64,000 bases of DNA from Pontibacter korlensis (GTDB taxonomy: Bacteria; Bacteroidota; Bacteroidia; Cytophagales; Hymenobacteraceae). The translations under genes were made by a program, and so were the position numbers. The stretch lies in the NCBI RefSeq assembly GCF_000973725.1, contig NZ_CP009621.1, positions 1,431,501-1,495,500 on the forward strand, given 5' to 3'. This document shows, in pieces, positions 26,201-34,243 of the stretch. The notes beneath the pieces were generated by a model. The model searched no databases. It had not been told where the DNA came from and worked only from the letters and a program-made list of their open reading frames with translations. Positions within the stretch are counted from its first letter, which is position 1. Each line of letters opens with the position of its first letter.

Positions 26201-29050
26201 ATCTCCTACAAAACCCTCTGTTTTGGAAAGAGAAGCTACCGTAGGGGCCGGCACGGCAAACTCTGCTGCACTGGTGGCAGTACCGGCAGGGTTGGTTACT
26301 GTGATAAACCCTCTTGCGGCATCTACAGGCACAGCTGCAGTAATACTTAATCCATCTGTGGCAACAGTGTAAGATGCTGCATCCAGCCCATTGAATTGTA
26401 CCGAGGAAATATCTGTAAAATTACTTCCTGTTATGGTTACAACAGTGCCTACTGGGCCAGTTGTAGGACTAAATTCAGAAATCTGGGGTGCTTGAATCAA
26501 TCTAAACGCTTCACTACTTGTAGCAGAACCATTGCCTCCTGTTACAGTGATAACACCTGTTGTCGCATCATTTGGTACATTTACTATTACCTGCGTCTCC
26601 GAAACAGAGGTTGGAGCTGTTACTGCGCCTGATCCAAAGGTTACTCCTGTTATCTGTCCAAGTAGTTTACCTGTAATAGTTACAGTAGTGCCTACAGGAC
26701 CTTCTGCCGGTGTAAATCCTGAAATAAGAGGTGTAGTGAGTACGGTAAAATCATCTGCACTGGTTCCAGTGCCTGCTATGTTAGACACTGCCACTTTTCC
26801 GGTAGCGGCCTCTGGTGTAAGCGTAACTGTTATTTCAGTATCACTTACATAAGTATAGGTCACGGCTCCCCCGCCAACGGTAACAGTAAGATCTCCTGAG
26901 AAACCTGTACCTGTAACAGTAAACGTATCGCCTGCACGTCCTTCAGTTGGAGAGAAAGAAGCAACTGTTGGCGCTGTGATAATTGTTAGGTTCGAAGAAC
27001 TTGTCGCAGAGCCTGCTGCTGTCGCAACGGAAAGTGGGCCTGTTGCAGCACCGTCCGGAACAACTACATCAAAGCTTTGTGTTGCGTTGGCATTTGTCGT
27101 TACCGCGGTACCTGAAACATCAACAACCACTGCATCAAAGAAGGTGACGCTTGTTACGCCCTCCAGATTCTGACCATTGATGGTTATGGTTCCCCCTTGA
27201 TAGGACACTGTAGGATCAAAGCTGATGATGTGTGGGGTTGGGTCTACTGTGAATTCACTTGTCGCTAAATTAGCTGTCGTTGCTGTAGCCACATTATTTG
27301 TAACAGAAAGCTGCCCTGTAGCAGCACCAACAGGCACTGTCACCTTTATTTCTGTGTCACTTACAACGGAAAACACCGTTGCCGCTTTATCGTCTCCCGC
27401 GTCCGCTGTTCCGAGGAAGGTTACAGCATTGACGCCTGTAAAACCCGTACCATTCAAAGTTATCTCATCGCCCGGGCGGCCACTCACCGGAGAGAACGCA
27501 GTGATTTCCGGTGCTTTATAAATTACAAATGCTGACGCTGTTGTAGCTGTACCACCTGGGTTCGTTAAGGAAATAACACCTGTAACCGCTCCTGTAGGCA
27601 CTGTAACGGTAAAGCTCTGCTCTCCTGTGGCTGCGTCCGTTGATAATGTTAAGCCTGTTATATCTGCTGGTACATCATTCGCAAACAAAACCTGTGTGAT
27701 GTTTTCTAAATAGTGGCCTCTGATTTCTACGATTGTTTCACCTTCTATACCTGCTTCTGGAGAAAAGCCGGAAATAACAGGAGCATCTATAAAGTCAAAC
27801 GAATTAGTAGAAGTAGCAGTACCAGCTGGTGTAGTAAGTGTCACAACGCCGTCTCCGGCATTTGCCGGAACTATTGCCTGTACCTCCGTGTCTGAGATTT
27901 CAGTGAAAGAAGCCTCTACGCCATTGAATGTAACACTCCTTACACCGGAGAAATAATTACCTGTTAAGGTTACAGTTGCTCCGGCTCCGCCTGTAGCTGG
28001 CGAGAAAGGGGAAGAAGATGAAAATGTTGGAGCCGGCACAGTAAAGTCAGTGTAGCTTGTGCCTTCTCCGGCAGGAGTTATTACTTTTATTCTGCCTGTA
28101 CTGGCTCCTGCAGGCACTTTTACAGTTAACTGTGTATCACTATTTACCACAAGATCCGTACCTGCCACACCATTAAATGTTACGCTGGTAGCTCCTGAGA
28201 AATATTCTCCATTGATAGTAACCAATGTACCGGCGCCCCCCGACTTTGGAGAGAAATCTGTCGTAATAACTGGAGCTGGCACCACAAACTCCGTAACACT
28301 TTCGCCCGTTCCGGCAGCAGTAGTAACAGCAATTTTGCCCACTGGAGCACCGGCTGGAACTATAGCCGTAATCTGCGTCTCTGAATCTACAATATAACTT
28401 GCAGAAACCCCTCCGAACGTCACACTAGTGGCACCTAAGAAGTTACCACCTGTAACAACAACACTTGTTCCGGCCCCGCCTTCTCCTGGTGTGAAAGAAG
28501 TCACCTCTGGAGCAGCAGACACTCTAATAGCATCAGCCAGCAAGTTAGCATCTACTCTGTTTGTCATAACTAGACGAACGTACTGTGTTCCTGCTGACAG
28601 CAAAAAGGTATACCTGCTTGAGTTAAGCTTTGATTGCCCTGTAACGCTTCCCAATGCAGTATAGCTTGAACCATCGCTGGAGCTTTCTACTACCAGTCCT
28701 GTCTCATAACTTCCTTCTGCTTTAGTTGTGGCAGCCTGTAAAGAGAAGCTTATCCTAGTTTCTGTTGTCGTTGCCTCTGAAAATTGAATGGCTATTTCTG
28801 AGCCAACCTGCTTGAATACAGCAGAACCGCCCGCTGCACTTGGAGCTAAATCTGCTCCATCAGCGCTTAGGTTCTTGATTGTCCAACCAGCAGGCATACC
28901 AGAGCCACCGTTATTAGCCCACGGCCCTTCATGATAAGTGGGTAGAGTAGCCTGCGCCACACCAATGGAGACTATTCCCAGCAAGAGAACGCACTGCAAG
29001 AGCAGTGACCTGAGGAGTCGGGTGATAGGGGGATTGTAGAGTTGTGCCAT
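23270..29050 (-). CDS. Giant secreted protein with 17 IPT/TIG domains and type IX C-terminal sorting domain
   Basis: A 1926-residue predicted surface or extracellular protein. The order is: signal peptide (LLRSLLLQCVLLLGIVSIG, cleavage after VAQA); a beta-sandwich of about 150 residues; then by my count 17 IPT/TIG modules of 78-92 residues, each with the pattern FxPxxGxxGtxVTITGxxF, VtFnG, an IxVxVPxGAxtGxIxVTTxxGT core and a proline-ended linker. An Ig-like stretch (LSGTLSEFSAKVGEE) and a T9SS type A domain follow (LLVAPNPINFNSKLYV; end GMYVLKVELNGKVYQIKVMKE). The repeats differ in sequence, so they are diverged rather than recently amplified. An adhesin or scaffold role is inferred. The gene is monocistronic with its own terminator. 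Confidence 0.93.
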   Translation of the reverse strand: MAQLYNPPITRLLRSLLLQCVLLLGIVSIGVAQATLPTYHEGPWANNGGSGMPAGWTIKNLSADGADLAPSAAGGSAVFKQVGSEIAIQFSEATTTETRISFSLQAATTKAEGSYETGLVVESSSDGSSYTALGSVTGQSKLNSSRYTFLLSAGTQYVRLVMTNRVDANLLADAIRVSAAPEVTSFTPGEGGAGTSVVVTGGNFLGATSVTFGGVSASYIVDSETQITAIVPAGAPVGKIAVTTAAGTGESVTEFVVPAPVITTDFSPKSGGAGTLVTINGEYFSGATSVTFNGVAGTDLVVNSDTQLTVKVPAGASTGRIKVITPAGEGTSYTDFTVPAPTFSSSSPFSPATGGAGATVTLTGNYFSGVRSVTFNGVEASFTEISDTEVQAIVPANAGDGVVTLTTPAGTATSTNSFDFIDAPVISGFSPEAGIEGETIVEIRGHYLENITQVLFANDVPADITGLTLSTDAATGEQSFTVTVPTGAVTGVISLTNPGGTATTASAFVIYKAPEITAFSPVSGRPGDEITLNGTGFTGVNAVTFLGTADAGDDKAATVFSVVSDTEIKVTVPVGAATGQLSVTNNVATATTANLATSEFTVDPTPHIISFDPTVSYQGGTITINGQNLEGVTSVTFFDAVVVDVSGTAVTTNANATQSFDVVVPDGAATGPLSVATAAGSATSSSNLTIITAPTVASFSPTEGRAGDTFTVTGTGFSGDLTVTVGGGAVTYTYVSDTEITVTLTPEAATGKVAVSNIAGTGTSADDFTVLTTPLISGFTPAEGPVGTTVTITGKLLGQITGVTFGSGAVTAPTSVSETQVIVNVPNDATTGVITVTGGNGSATSSEAFRLIQAPQISEFSPTTGPVGTVVTITGSNFTDISSVQFNGLDAASYTVATDGLSITAAVPVDAARGFITVTNPAGTATSAAEFAVPAPTVASLSKTEGFVGDPVVITGEFFTGASAVTFNGVEAASYVVDNDKQITAYPPVDAGEGVVAVTTASGTGDSGTTLFKVLSPEVTDIYVGTISNTVNEGYFDTEVTIVGNYLDGATDVTFNGVSATFQSLTDESGKTYILARVPQARLNQNIGPISVTTPSGTGESSESFKTLAPEQITFTPVSGRVGESVTVSGVYFKNVTTIGFGGGVSVSVPTSGQTEPSGTDVKSFTVQIPSGARSGVITVTSTSGTGASAESFTVLSPDILTIDPTSGRVGMTTVTITGQYFLQATEVRFMGGDGTSDDVVLSPTAFTIVDDNTITVVVPAGAKTGPISVTTPSGTDTSGIFTLLVPQFTSFTPAEGLVNRTTFTITGQYFLEASKVTFLSGSAADVDATSFTVDSDTQITVTVPEGARTGRIAVTTPSGTGTSSFDFTVLAPVVTSITPAEGSKVGGSITITGKYFDDLQTVQFNGVAATSFTGTLADAGTDADGVALKSFSMAVPAGAVTGPITLTTLSGTGSSASYSIIPEITDFTPKTGPFGTEVTITGMSLTDASVTFAGKDGARVTAAVTSNSNTEVKVTVPNGARTGLIELTTAGGMVATSENFVVTSPIIDALTPTEGKIGSTVTITGVNLVDVGKVVFGGGVATSQFLEMTDGSLEVIVPTGAQTGQITVHTLAGPAATSDQTFTVIVPVITLSGTLSEFSAKVGEESAPQQYTLSATELEADITVTAPRSNFLISDSENGTYTTSLTILKGAGTSISNYPIYVKYKPTTEDTHQGTISHSTLNAQTKTMTVRGTSITPLPVELMFFNAAVQSNNVRLIWATASENKNSHFEVEMSLSGTEGFNKVGHVASKVTNSVLRTDYEFTHKLGNETGTIYFRLKQVDLDGTTDYSKVVAVTVKATESVQKLLVAPNPINFNSKLYVTAVESGRATLALYNMTGKKVYTKAVELVQGQNEVQLPVYDKLTKGMYVLKVELNGKVYQIKVMKE

Positions 29051-29493
29051 AGCTCAAACTTAAGTAGTAATAAAAATTTTCTTGTGCTATTTTAGGTAAA
29101 GCATAATTGCCACAAAATAAGATAATTTATCTATCATTTGGGCAATTAACTATTCTATTTTTTTATCTAAATTTAATAATATACCTATACAGCCATATGA
29201 GCAGGTTTTTATTTTCAAACAGCCAACAATATGCTCATTGCTGATATTGGCTATGATTTTTTAGCACCTGCCATTGCTTCTGTGTTAAGACTTTAGTTCT
29301 TTTAGTTTTGCCAGGCCCGAAATCAGTCCTATTTCATTACAAAAATGGACAAAAAACCTCCCTAAGAAGAGTGCAAAACAATAAAGTATAATTTTATATT
29401 AGATTTCTTCAGTTACCTTAAATACAGCACTACTTTTACTTAATAGTGTCGCAACAAGGAAGCAGGAGCAACCAGTGTATGCAGAGAAAGAAG
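29051..29493. other. AT-rich gene-free region upstream of the IPT/TIG gene
   Basis: 443 bases, visibly AT-rich, between the start of the IPT/TIG gene and the end of the phosphoesterase gene. A TAAGTTTG at 29054-29061 (minus strand) fits the -7 consensus, but it lies only three bases from the ATG and would place initiation inside the coding region. I see no ORF, RNA gene or repeat in this stretch. Confidence 0.5.
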
Positions 29494-30189
29494 TTAGCTT
29501 TTGCGGGCGACAGGATATGGACGGTCGATATTGGGCTGCACGAAGAGCTCTTGGGTATCCATGTCTAGTGCAACGAGGTTACCATAGGCTGCATTTTTAT
29601 AGTAGACACAGCCAGCATCTAAGTTCACTTTTTGAGCTTTATGGGAAGTGGCTTTTTTAATAGCGTGGAGCGGCGTCGGGGTATGACCGTGCAGAAGCTT
29701 TTTGTTATTAAGTCGCTCCCAATCAGTTTTATAGTTCCGGATATTGAGCATAGCATCTTTATCAGCAAAGACGTCCCTCTGCTTGAAGTCAAAACCAGCA
29801 TGTACCAAGAAGTAGTCTGGCAACTCCAGATAATAGGGGAGAGCCTTCAGGAAGTTGACGTACTTTTTAGGGAGGTTTTCGAAGTTACTGATCCCGAAGC
29901 TTTGCAGGACCTGCTCTTGCTCGGGTGGAGTAAGGTTTAGTGCTTTGGCTCCTTTCTCTACTGACTTCAGCAGCATTTGATCATGGTTACCACGGAGGCA
30001 GTATACTTGGTAACCTTGCTTCTGAAGGTGAAGAATAAAGTCTATCACTCCTTTAGAATCAGGACCTTTATTCACAAAGTCGCCGAGCAAGTATAACTCA
30101 TCTTTCTTGTTGAGCTTAAGTTGATCCTGCACCATTGCTTTCAATGTGTTGGTACAACCGTGAATGTCTGTAAGGGCGTAGCGGGGCAT
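29494..30189 (-). CDS. Calcineurin-like metallophosphoesterase (PPP/ApaH-type)
   Basis: A 231-residue dinuclear-metal phosphoesterase. Metal-binding motifs are all present: TDIHGCTNTL (Asp8, His10), LGDFVNKGPDSKG (Asp37, Asn40) and RGNHDQ (Asn68, His69, Asp70), with a later VHAGFDF and LLHGHTPTP. This layout matches bacterial PPP-family serine/threonine phosphatases and diadenosine tetraphosphatases, and I cannot choose between protein and nucleotide substrates. No signal peptide. A -7 box lies 32 bases upstream. Confidence 0.9.
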   Translation of the reverse strand: MPRYALTDIHGCTNTLKAMVQDQLKLNKKDELYLLGDFVNKGPDSKGVIDFILHLQKQGYQVYCLRGNHDQMLLKSVEKGAKALNLTPPEQEQVLQSFGISNFENLPKKYVNFLKALPYYLELPDYFLVHAGFDFKQRDVFADKDAMLNIRNYKTDWERLNNKKLLHGHTPTPLHAIKKATSHKAQKVNLDAGCVYYKNAAYGNLVALDMDTQELFVQPNIDRPYPVARKS

Positions 30190-30221
30190 ATGGTAATTTC
30201 TTGCACAACCTGAGCGGCAGG

Positions 30222-30229
30222 CAAAGATA
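30222..30229 (-). promoter_or_regulatory. Putative -7 box of the phosphoesterase gene (TATCTTTG)
   Basis: TATCTTTG on the minus strand matches TAnnTTTG. It abuts the terminator of the gene upstream, so termination and initiation signals are packed together. Confidence 0.4.
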
Positions 30230-30271
30230 ATACAGAAATAGCACCCGTGGTACAGGTGCTATTTCTGTATT
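30229..30271 (-). terminator. Terminator of the small hydrophilic protein gene
   Basis: A 17-bp perfect stem (AATACAGAAATAGCACC and its complement) surrounds a 9-nt loop, 18 bases downstream of the stop at 30289. Confidence 0.75.
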
Positions 30272-30288
30272 AACCATGTTAGGTATTA

Positions 30289-30525
30289 TTAATTATACTT
30301 GTTATTGTCTATACCGGGCTTGTTTGTACCGCGATTAGGATTATTGGTCTGTACATTGTTTCCTATATCGTCCGGCCCGTTTGTGTACTTTTCCTCTAAC
30401 TTTTCGTGCTCAGCACGAGTCTGATTTGGATCTACAGGCTTACCGCCTGCCGCCTTGCTCTGTCCTTGTCCGGTTGGTTTACCTTGGTTTTCTGAGCTTG
30501 GCTGTGTGTGCTTATATGATGGCAT
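30289..30525 (-). CDS. Small hydrophilic protein, probably disordered
   Basis: A 78-residue protein with no hydrophobic core. It is rich in Gly, Asn, Gln, Pro and charged residues (QGKPTGQGQSKAAGGKP, then NNVQTNNPNRGTNKPG), so it is probably intrinsically disordered. I do not recognise a family. A clear Shine-Dalgarno-like AGGAGG lies just upstream of the ATG, which is unusual in this window and supports real translation. Its neighbours (a second hydrophilic protein and a YghA-like SDR) suggest a general stress locus, which is inference. Confidence 0.6.
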   Translation of the reverse strand: MPSYKHTQPSSENQGKPTGQGQSKAAGGKPVDPNQTRAEHEKLEEKYTNGPDDIGNNVQTNNPNRGTNKPGIDNNKYN

Positions 30526-30603
30526 AATTTCCTCCTTTTTTAAAATTCAACTTCACGGCCAGCGTTAGCTTTTGTGCCAGCCATACTTTATTATCAATAA
30601 TTA

Positions 30604-30918
30604 TCAAGAGCCGCGGCCTTCTTCTTCAGTACGAAGGTTATCAGGTGGCGGAACACCGTCGTCGGAGAAGTCGTTTACGCCAGTAGCGCTTGGGCCTCCT
30701 CCTGCAGTATCGCTACCATACCCTTCTTTTCCGTCGCGATTTCCAAAACCGCCGCGCTGGTGCTCGTTTTTAGGCGGATCTGCACCTGGTATAATGTGCC
30801 CGGCGCGCATTTCTAAATCGCCCGTATCTTCATCTACTTCACGAAAACCTCTCTGGTTAGGCAGCTGGTTTTTCGTTGTATTTTTATCTTCTTTATCTTC
30901 AGCCATAATGGTATTCAT
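30604..30918 (-). CDS. Hydrophilic, acidic small protein
   Basis: A 104-residue charged, Gly/Asp/Glu-rich protein without predicted membrane segments or a family I recognise (KNQLPNQRGFREVDEDTG, HQRGGFGNRDGKEGYG). It looks disordered. The start may be the methionine at 30918 or the one four codons later at 30906 (MAEDKEDK). It lies between the SDR gene and the 78-residue hydrophilic gene on the same strand. The composition resembles desiccation or stress proteins, but no function can be assigned. Confidence 0.55.
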   Translation of the reverse strand: MNTIMAEDKEDKNTTKNQLPNQRGFREVDEDTGDLEMRAGHIIPGADPPKNEHQRGGFGNRDGKEGYGSDTAGGGPSATGVNDFSDDGVPPPDNLRTEEEGRGS

Positions 30919-30986
30919 TTAATTAGAAGTACGCTCTATAAACAGAACGCTTGTACTCTGTTTTACTCTTTTCAGGCTGCTTAGGT

Positions 30987-31844
30987 TTAGGTAGTCACCA
31001 TCTCACCACCGTTTATGTGCATTATCTCACCAATAGTGAAGGCTGAATCTTCAGAGGCCAGGTATACATAAGCAGGCGCAACTTCTGATGGCTGTCCGGC
31101 ACGTTTAAGCAGGGTCTTCTGCCCAAACTCAGCTACTTTATCTCCAGGGAAAGAGGCCGGGATCAGTGGTGTCCAGATTGGACCTGGAGCCACACCGTTC
31201 ACACGAATTTTTTTATCGGCCACCATTTGTGCCAGGGTACGGGTAAAGGTAAGTATGGCTCCCTTTGTTGAAGAGTAGTCGAGCAGTAGCTTGTTACCGT
31301 GGTAGGCTGTAACGGAAGTAGTGTTGATGATCGTGCTACCTTCTTTCATGTGGTTTAGCGCCTCTTTTACAAAGTAGAACATCGAGAAAATGTTTGTGTT
31401 AAACGTACGCTTAAGCTGTTCCTCTGTTATATCACGAATATCCTCCTGGGCATGCTGCTCACCGGCATTATTCACCAGTATGTTTAGCTTTCCTAGTTCA
31501 TTAACAGTTCGCTGTACGGCATCTCGGCAGAAAGCCTCCTCGCCCACATCACCAGAAATCGTGATGCATTTGCGACCTTCTTTCTCTACCAGCTCCTTGG
31601 TCTTTTCTGCATCCTGATCCTCATTCAAGTACACGATGGCAACATCAGCACCCTCCCGGGCAAAGTGCACAGCAACGGCACGGCCTATACCGCTGTCGCC
31701 GCCGGTTACCAGGGCTACCTTGTCTTTCAGCTTATCACTGCCTTTGTAAGAATCGCGTATATACTCCGGCTCAGGATTCATTTTGTGCTCCTTGCCAGGT
31801 TGCTCCATTTCCTGTGGCGGAAAAGATTTTGGTTTGTTTTCCAT
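30987..31844 (-). CDS. SDR family oxidoreductase, YghA/general stress protein 39 type
   Basis: A 285-residue NAD(P)-dependent short-chain dehydrogenase. After an N-terminal extension of about 40 residues typical of the YghA/GSP39 subgroup (ending PEYIRDSYKGSDKLKDK), it shows the cofactor motif TGGDSGIG near 47, LVNNAG, and the catalytic Tyr-x3-Lys in DYSSTKGA. Substrates of this subgroup are uncertain. The subgroup is often tied to general stress in Bacillus and Enterobacteria, and the neighbouring hydrophilic proteins fit that setting. Confidence 0.93.
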   Translation of the reverse strand: MENKPKSFPPQEMEQPGKEHKMNPEPEYIRDSYKGSDKLKDKVALVTGGDSGIGRAVAVHFAREGADVAIVYLNEDQDAEKTKELVEKEGRKCITISGDVGEEAFCRDAVQRTVNELGKLNILVNNAGEQHAQEDIRDITEEQLKRTFNTNIFSMFYFVKEALNHMKEGSTIINTTSVTAYHGNKLLLDYSSTKGAILTFTRTLAQMVADKKIRVNGVAPGPIWTPLIPASFPGDKVAEFGQKTLLKRAGQPSEVAPAYVYLASEDSAFTIGEIMHINGGEMVTT

Positions 31845-31970
31845 AGTAGTTTTATAGGTTTACGGAAGTATATGTTCGTAAATTTAATTTTTAAGCTATA
31901 CGCCTACCCCGCCGGCTTGTTTCTGTAACAAACCATCCGCCAGCAGGATAGGCAAAATCAACAGATCTTT

Positions 31971-32225
31971 ATGTGGAAAGAAGAAGACAGTAAACTCAAG
32001 CGCAGCCTTACCTTTAAGGACTTCAAGCAGGCGCTGGCCTTTATGAATGAAGTCGGGGAGATAGCCGAAGAAATGAACCACCACCCATGGTGGAGCAACG
32101 TGTACAATCAGGTCGAAATAGAGCTTACCACCCATGATGCCGGCAACACCGTAACCGAGAAAGACCACCAACTGGCTCAGCATATTGATGAAGTATACAG
32201 CAGGATAGCCGGCACGAACGGTTAA
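31971..32225 (+). CDS. Pterin-4a-carbinolamine dehydratase
   Basis: An 84-residue DCoH/PhhB-type enzyme that dehydrates 4a-hydroxytetrahydrobiopterin during pterin recycling for aromatic amino acid hydroxylation. The active-site signature EEMNHHPWWSNVYNQVEI and TTHDAG (His37, His38, His55) is intact. It is slightly shorter than the usual 95-105 residues at the N-terminus. The ATG at 31971 begins MWKEEDSKLKRSLTF, which matches the family's first strand. No phenylalanine hydroxylase gene is in the window. Confidence 0.92.
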   Translation: MWKEEDSKLKRSLTFKDFKQALAFMNEVGEIAEEMNHHPWWSNVYNQVEIELTTHDAGNTVTEKDHQLAQHIDEVYSRIAGTNG

Positions 32226-32283
32226 CACGGCTTACCAACTACTAGTAAGTTCTCTACCCATCTCGTTACTTCTCCGGATTTAG

Positions 32284-32291
32284 TATCTTTA
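32284..32291 (+). promoter_or_regulatory. Near-consensus -7 box of the rsmI operon (TATCTTTA)
   Basis: TATCTTTA differs from TAnnTTTG only at the last base. It is followed by CCCC and the rsmI ATG, the same 4-nt spacing seen at gpmI, nadC and the M43 protease gene. Confidence 0.35.
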
Positions 32292-32295
32292 CCCC

Positions 32296-33006
32296 ATGCA
32301 GGAACAGGAAAAAACAAGTTTATACCTGGTGCCGACACCGATCGGTAACCTGGAGGATATTACACTGCGTGCCATCAGAGTATTGAAAGAGGTAGATGTT
32401 ATACTTGCTGAAGATACCCGAACCAGCGGTAAGCTTCTGCAGCACCTAGGTATTGAGAAGCGCATGCATAGCCACCACCTTCACAACGAGCACAAGGCCA
32501 CAGCACATTTGGTGGATCGCCTGAAAGCAGGGGAGGTGATGGCTTTGATTTCAGATGCAGGTACACCTGGCATTTCTGATCCGGGTTTTTTCCTGGTGCG
32601 GGAGTGTCTTAAAAACGATATCAAGGTGGAGTGTTTGCCTGGAGCAACAGCCTTTGTTCCGGCACTGGTAAAATCTGGTTTCAGCACCGACCGTTTTACC
32701 TTTGAGGGGTTCCTGCCCATAAAGAAAGGTCGCCAAACACGCCTGCAGAGCCTTGCGGAGGAGGAACGTACCATGATCTTTTATGAATCGCCTCACCGCC
32801 TGCTAAAAACGCTTGCTCAGTTTAAGGAGTTTTTTGGAGGGGAGCGAGAGGCTTCTGTTTCACGTGAAATCTCTAAAATGTTTGAGGAAACCATTAACGG
32901 CACTTTAGATGAGCTGATCGAGATTTTTAACAACAAAACCATAAAAGGAGAGTTTGTACTGGTAGTATCAGGGGCTGCTAAAGGCAGTAAAGCCGAAAAG
33001 GAATAA
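32296..33006 (+). CDS. rsmI: 16S rRNA (cytidine(1402)-2'-O)-methyltransferase
   Basis: RsmI methylates the ribose of C1402 of 16S rRNA in the decoding centre using SAM. The 236-residue protein shows the tetrapyrrole-methylase fold signatures LYLVPTPIGNLEDITLRA, LAEDTRTSGKLL, ISDAGTPGISDPGF and the FEGFLP and MIFYESPHR blocks. It heads a tightly packed run: the DUF4105 gene starts one base after its stop, and the inositol monophosphatase gene overlaps that in turn. Confidence 0.96.
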   Translation: MQEQEKTSLYLVPTPIGNLEDITLRAIRVLKEVDVILAEDTRTSGKLLQHLGIEKRMHSHHLHNEHKATAHLVDRLKAGEVMALISDAGTPGISDPGFFLVRECLKNDIKVECLPGATAFVPALVKSGFSTDRFTFEGFLPIKKGRQTRLQSLAEEERTMIFYESPHRLLKTLAQFKEFFGGEREASVSREISKMFEETINGTLDELIEIFNNKTIKGEFVLVVSGAAKGSKAEKE

Positions 33007-33007
33007 C

Positions 33008-34243
33008 ATGAGGAACTTTATTAAAAAGCTAACGCTGGCATTCTTGCTTTGCGTTTCTACTTTGCCGGCATGGGCGCAGTTTGAGGGCATGCTGCTGTCT
33101 CCGCAGGCAAAGATAAGCCTGATTACCTGCTCCAGCGGGCCAGACCTCTACGCCATTTTCGGGCATAGCGCAGTTCGCGTTAATGATCCTGCCACAGGCT
33201 TAGATGTTATATTCAACTATGGCACCTTCGACTTCGATGAGCCCAACTTTTACCTCAAGTTCGCGCAGGGCAAGCTCAGGTATAAGCTGTCGGTGGCACA
33301 CTTCCGGGACTTCGTGTACAGCTACTCGATGGACAACCGCTCAGTATATGAGCAGGAGCTAAACCTGACGGAGGAGCAAAAGCAGCAGTACTGGGCCTTC
33401 CTGACGAACAACTACCTTCCAGAGAATCGCTTTTACCTGTACGACTTCTTTTTCGATAACTGCGCCACCCGCATTCGCGATGGCCTGGAAGCTACTTTCC
33501 CGAATCAACTTACTTTCAACATCAGCCACTTCGACAAAGACTATAGCTTCCGTAACCTCATTGATTTATACTTAGGGCCACAACCTTGGGGTGATTTTGG
33601 TATTGACCTCGCACTTGGTGCTAGAATAGACCAGGAGGCAACACCTTATCAGTACATGTTCCTGCCAGACTACCTGTCTAAAGGCTTTGGGAATGCCACC
33701 ATCGTTCAGAATGGGCAAACTGCACCGCTTACACTGGAGCCAAGAGTCATTTTTGAGCGCGACCCTTCTATACCCCTGGAGGGAGGTTGGCTAACACCAC
33801 AGGTGCTGTTCTGGACCTTCTTATTAGTAGTAGTTGCACTTACAGTCGCTGACTTTGTGAAGCGCCGCCGCAGCAGGGTTTTTGATATGGTGTTTTTCCT
33901 GGTACTCGGGCTATTAGGTATTGTAGTGCTACTGCTTTGGTTTGCTACAGACCATCAAGCCACTGCATACAATTTCAACTTGTTGTGGGCTATACCAACC
34001 CATGCAGTTGTTGCTTTCTTCCTGGCCCGTTATGCACTTCGGGAGTGGGTGCATAAGTACATGCTTATCACTACAATCATCACCGCAGTAGCATTAATTG
34101 GCTGGCCACTGTGGCCGCAAATGTACCATGCTGCCTTCCTGCCAATAATGTTAGCCGCCATACTTAGAGGAGCCTATACCATATGGTTCTCTAAAAAAGC
34201 GCAGACACTTGCGCAAAACCCAAGTATAGCACAGAAGATATGA
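33008..34243 (+). CDS. DUF4105 family membrane protein (Lnb-like N-terminal domain)
   Basis: A 411-residue protein with a signal peptide (LTLAFLLCVSTLPAWAQ), a periplasmic DUF4105 domain at about 30-250, and four or five transmembrane helices at about 262-390. The periplasmic domain carries GPDLYAIFGHSAVRV and FDNCATRIRDG, whose conserved His and Cys resemble a permuted papain-like site. DUF4105 has been linked to N-acylation of lipoproteins in Bacteroidota (Lnb); I recall this and cannot check it here, and this gene's own activity is inferred. It begins one base after rsmI and overlaps the next gene by 4 bases (ATGA). Confidence 0.85.
   Translation: MRNFIKKLTLAFLLCVSTLPAWAQFEGMLLSPQAKISLITCSSGPDLYAIFGHSAVRVNDPATGLDVIFNYGTFDFDEPNFYLKFAQGKLRYKLSVAHFRDFVYSYSMDNRSVYEQELNLTEEQKQQYWAFLTNNYLPENRFYLYDFFFDNCATRIRDGLEATFPNQLTFNISHFDKDYSFRNLIDLYLGPQPWGDFGIDLALGARIDQEATPYQYMFLPDYLSKGFGNATIVQNGQTAPLTLEPRVIFERDPSIPLEGGWLTPQVLFWTFLLVVVALTVADFVKRRRSRVFDMVFFLVLGLLGIVVLLLWFATDHQATAYNFNLLWAIPTHAVVAFFLARYALREWVHKYMLITTIITAVALIGWPLWPQMYHAAFLPIMLAAILRGAYTIWFSKKAQTLAQNPSIAQKI

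Noticed and set aside
23700..28664. Many long plus-strand ORFs opposite the IPT/TIG gene
   Set aside because: They are antisense to a repetitive coding region with low stop density, have biased Thr/Val/Ser/Pro content mirroring the coding strand, and show no protein pattern of their own.
23270..29050. CRISPR-like array
   Set aside because: The repeats are 230-275 bp protein domains in one coding frame, not short direct repeats with spacers.
29054..29061. TAAGTTTG as the promoter of the IPT/TIG gene
   Set aside because: It lies three bases before the ATG, so the start of transcription would fall inside the coding sequence.
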